NCBI GenBank assembly: GCA_902406135.1
Contig: CABPCX010000014.1
Coordinates: 1 to 16,071, forward strand
Length of the DNA: 16,071 nucleotides
Reading direction: 5' to 3'
Source: an uncultured Eubacteriales bacterium
GTDB lineage: Bacteria > Bacillota > Clostridia > Lachnospirales > Anaerotignaceae
A program made the position numbers and the translations under genes. Position 1 is the first letter of the stretch. The number at the start of each line of letters is the position of its first letter. Below the pieces are notes generated by a model, which was given only the letters and a program-made list of their open reading frames with translations, was not told the origin of the DNA and did no database searches. Shown here piece by piece: positions 14,026 through 16,071 of this stretch.

Positions 14026-15537
14026 TTAAATATACATGGCCGCAAGGCGCATGATATCTTCCTGTGTAGCAGTTTCCCCATCAAGTATTCCGGCAAGATG
14101 ACCGTTTGACATAACGGCTATCCTATTACATATACCAAGCAGTTCGGGCATTTCACTGGATACCATAATTACGCCCTTGCCCTGGTTTGCCAGGTCGATT
14201 ATAAGCTGGTATATTTCATATTTAGCGCCTACGTCGATACCCCTTGTAGGCTCGTCAAGAAGCAGTACTTCAGGAGCCGTAAGAAGCCATCTTCCGAATA
14301 TAACTTTCTGCTGGTTTCCTCCTGAGAGTGAACGTATCTGCGTTCTCTGTGAAGGAGTCTTTACATGCATACTGTCAATTACCCATCCTGTATCCTTTGT
14401 CATATCCTTGCCTGAAAGAAGGACATGTTTTTTATAGGATTTAATGTTGGCTATTATTGAGTTGAAAGATATATTCATAACGGGGAAGATTCCCGTTGCA
14501 CGTCTTTCTTCCGTAAGAAGCGCAAATCCGTTTTTAATAGCCATACGGCTGTCCTTATTATCCACGGTCTTGCCGTTAAGAATGACCTCTCCGCTGGCTC
14601 TGTGAGATATACCGAATATAGTCTCAAGCAGTTCCGTTCGTCTGCTTCCTACAAGTCCGGCTATACCAAGTATTTCGCCCTTTCTCAGTTCAAAGCTGAC
14701 ATCTATACATGAAGGCATATATTTTCCTGTCAGATTTTTTACCTCGAGCATTACTTCGCCGGGTACGTTTGTTTTAGGAGGGAATCTGTTTGTAAGATCA
14801 CGGCCTACCATAAGTTTTATGATCTTATCTGTTGTAAGATCCCTTGCATGTTCGGTCGCAACCCATTTTCCGTCTCGCATTATTGTAACTTCGTCTGAAA
14901 TACGAAGAATTTCTTCCATTTTATGACTGATATAAACAAGTGCTACGCCATTATCACGCAGCTTATTCATAATCTTAAATAAGTGCTCTACTTCTTCTTC
15001 TGTAAGCGATGAAGTAGGTTCGTCAAGAACAACTATTTTCGCATTATAAGAAACCGCCTTGGCGATCTCTACCATCTGTCTCTGGCTGACTGAGAGCTTT
15101 CCGATGATCGTTTTGGGATCTACCGGAATATCAAGTTCTTTAAATACAGCCTTAGTTTTTTCATACATCTGCTGATGGCTTACAAGACCCATTTTCTTAG
15201 GAAAACGACCAAGCCATATATTCTCCATTACACTGCGTTTAAGCACCTGATTGAGTTCCTGATGTACCATTGCCACACCGTTATCAAGCGCATTCTTCGG
15301 TCCGGCAAAGTGAGTCTCTTTTCCATCAATAAGAATTTTTCCAGCATCTTCTTTATATACACCAAATAAACACTTCATAAGCGTTGACTTACCCGCTCCG
15401 TTTTCACCCATAAGTGCATGCACTGTACCGGGTCTTAATTTCAACTGAGCATGGTCAAGCGCCTTTACCCCAGGGAACTGTTTTTCGATGTCTATCATTT
15501 CAAGTACATATTCGCTGCCTGCCACCGAAACCACCAC
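14026..15537 (-). CDS. mglA: Galactose/methyl-galactoside ABC transporter ATP-binding protein (two ATPase domains)
   Basis: A 503-aa protein with two tandem ABC domains, typical of sugar importers of the RbsA/MglA/XylG group. In the first, Walker [10 protein letters not shown] is at 44-52, the signature is LSVSQRQ at 147-153 and Walker [11 protein letters not shown] is at 168-177. In the second, Walker A is degenerate ([10 protein letters not shown], Arg in place of Lys), as usual in this group, while LSGGNQQK and [12 protein letters not shown] are intact. The start is uncertain: GTG codons at 15537, 15534 and 15525 are all in frame, and AGGAAG lies 1, 4 or 13 bases before them. Family members usually begin near SEYVLEM, which favours a start at 15525 or close by. 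It is separated from mglB by 116 bases containing hairpins. Confidence 0.93.
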   Translation of the reverse strand: MVVSVAGSEYVLEMIDIEKQFPGVKALDHAQLKLRPGTVHALMGENGAGKSTLMKCLFGVYKEDAGKILIDGKETHFAGPKNALDNGVAMVHQELNQVLKRSVMENIWLGRFPKKMGLVSHQQMYEKTKAVFKELDIPVDPKTIIGKLSVSQRQMVEIAKAVSYNAKIVVLDEPTSSLTEEEVEHLFKIMNKLRDNGVALVYISHKMEEILRISDEVTIMRDGKWVATEHARDLTTDKIIKLMVGRDLTNRFPPKTNVPGEVMLEVKNLTGKYMPSCIDVSFELRKGEILGIAGLVGSRRTELLETIFGISHRASGEVILNGKTVDNKDSRMAIKNGFALLTEERRATGIFPVMNISFNSIIANIKSYKKHVLLSGKDMTKDTGWVIDSMHVKTPSQRTQIRSLSGGNQQKVIFGRWLLTAPEVLLLDEPTRGIDVGAKYEIYQLIIDLANQGKGVIMVSSEMPELLGICNRIAVMSNGHLAGILDGETATQEDIMRLAAMYI

Positions 15538-15565
15538 ACTTCCTAAACATTTAATAACAAGAATC

Positions 15566-15623
15566 TTAATGTATAATACCCAAGTATTATTATTAAAGGC
15601 ACAGCGGATAAATCCGCTGCGCC
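15566..15623 (-). promoter_or_regulatory. mglB-mglA intercistronic hairpins
   Basis: Two stable hairpins follow the mglB stop codon. The first (15598-15623) is 11 bp on the minus strand, CAGCGGA/TCCGCTG extended by a G-U wobble and GGC/GCC, and is followed by UUUAAUAAUAAU, a poor U-tract. The second (15566-15596) is A/T-rich, with ATAATAC paired to GTATTAT around CCAA and an outer TTAAT/ATTAA. They probably act as a partial terminator and as a barrier protecting the mglB mRNA, so that more binding protein is made than ATPase or permease. Confidence 0.65.
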
Positions 15624-15653
15624 AGCAATATCAATTATAATTTACAGCCACAA

Positions 15654-16071
15654 TTATTCAGCTGTGTAAGGAGCGTAAGGAATACGAACAGCTACACCAG
15701 TTTCATCAAGTGTGTAGTCTGTGCCAGCAAGGAAGTCTTCGCCTGCTGCTGCGTTGAGAGCTGCTGTAGCAACTGCGTTACCCATAGCGTCACCGTCCTG
15801 AAGGACTGTTGCACTCATTGTGCCTTTTGCGATAGCGTCTTTAGCTGCGTCTGTAGCGTCAACACCGATTACGGGGATGAATTTGTCTCCGCCTTCAACA
15901 TTGTATCCAATGTTTGAAAGAGCTGCGATACATCCGATAGCCATACCGTCGTTGTTAGCTATAACAAGCTCGATTTTGCCTTCGTTTGCAGCAAGGAGTG
16001 ATTCCATAGCTCTCTGAGCGAGCTCTGTATCCCAGTTACATACCTGGATTTCACCGATCTGTTCCATTGTA
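15654..16071 (-). CDS. mglB: Galactose/methyl-galactoside-binding protein, C-terminal part
   Basis: Only the last 138 or so codons are in the window; the gene runs off the right edge at 16071. This is the C-terminal lobe of a periplasmic-binding-protein-like (LacI/sugar-binding) galactose receptor: VIANNDGMAIGCIAAL, then FIPVIGVDATDAAKDAIAKGTMSATVLQD, ending VRIPYAPYTAE. By comparison with E. coli MglB the Asn of ANNDGMA and the Asp of GVDAT are sugar contacts. The position of the E. coli Asn256 seems to hold Gln in ATVLQD. In Firmicutes this protein is expected to be a lipoprotein on the outer face of the membrane, but the N-terminus is not visible. It is first in the mglB-mglA-mglC order. 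Confidence 0.9.
   Translation of the reverse strand, partial: TMEQIGEIQVCNWDTELAQRAMESLLAANEGKIELVIANNDGMAIGCIAALSNIGYNVEGGDKFIPVIGVDATDAAKDAIAKGTMSATVLQDGDAMGNAVATAALNAAAGEDFLAGTDYTLDETGVAVRIPYAPYTAE

Noticed and set aside
14026..15537. Degenerate second Walker A in MglA as a sign of gene decay
   Set aside because: A degenerate Walker A in the C-terminal ATPase domain is normal for this group of sugar importers.

Overview
The window looks like chromosomal DNA of a low-to-moderate GC, anaerobic Gram-positive bacterium of the Clostridia, possibly a Lachnospirales-type gut organism. This rests on strong AGGAGG-type ribosome binding sites, A/T-rich intergenic regions, clear sigma-A promoters, intrinsic terminators, a Firmicutes-type (about 500 aa) GalT, and a ribosomal L10 leader of the Gram-positive kind. 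The genus cannot be fixed from the sequence alone. No mobile element, CRISPR array, rRNA or tRNA was found.

Region 1 (1-4772, all minus strand) is a ribosomal and transcription gene block read from right to left: rpmG-secE-nusG-rplK-rplA, then rplJ-rplL. The first group has a strong promoter at about 4685-4713. The rplJ-rplL pair has its own consensus promoter four bases after rplA, followed by an L10 leader with an intrinsic-terminator attenuator. A second structured leader, probably the L1 autoregulatory site, lies before rplK. The block ends in a strong terminator. rpoB, the usual next gene, is absent; a secreted copper-amine-oxidase-N-domain protein with its own terminator follows instead.

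Region 2 (4773-7740) holds a small TSCPD-domain protein (minus) divergent from a zinc-type ABC transporter operon znuA-znuC-znuB (plus). Promoters face away from each other, and a 13-bp perfect inverted repeat sits just after the predicted znuA transcription start, a likely metal-repressor site. Two tandem hairpin terminators follow znuB.

Region 3 (7833-16071, all minus) is a complete galactose module read from right to left: mglB (only its C-terminal part is in the window), mglA and mglC import galactose or methyl-galactoside. A terminator follows mglC, then a small coiled-coil, tail-anchored protein of unknown function, then galK-galE-galT-galM, the full Leloir pathway. Hairpins between mglB and mglA may keep binding-protein mRNA in excess. 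The junction between mglC and the small gene is the most curious place: a promoter candidate, three copies of a self-complementary 8-mer, and a terminator whose U-tract touches the next gene's ribosome binding site. That arrangement suggests controlled entry into the gal genes.

Most of the window is well-known housekeeping and sugar or metal uptake biology. I found no clearly new multi-gene system. The points worth checking are the gal attenuator or operator, the unknown small membrane protein heading the gal operon, the rplL/rpoB separation, and the zinc-binding residue change in ZnuA.
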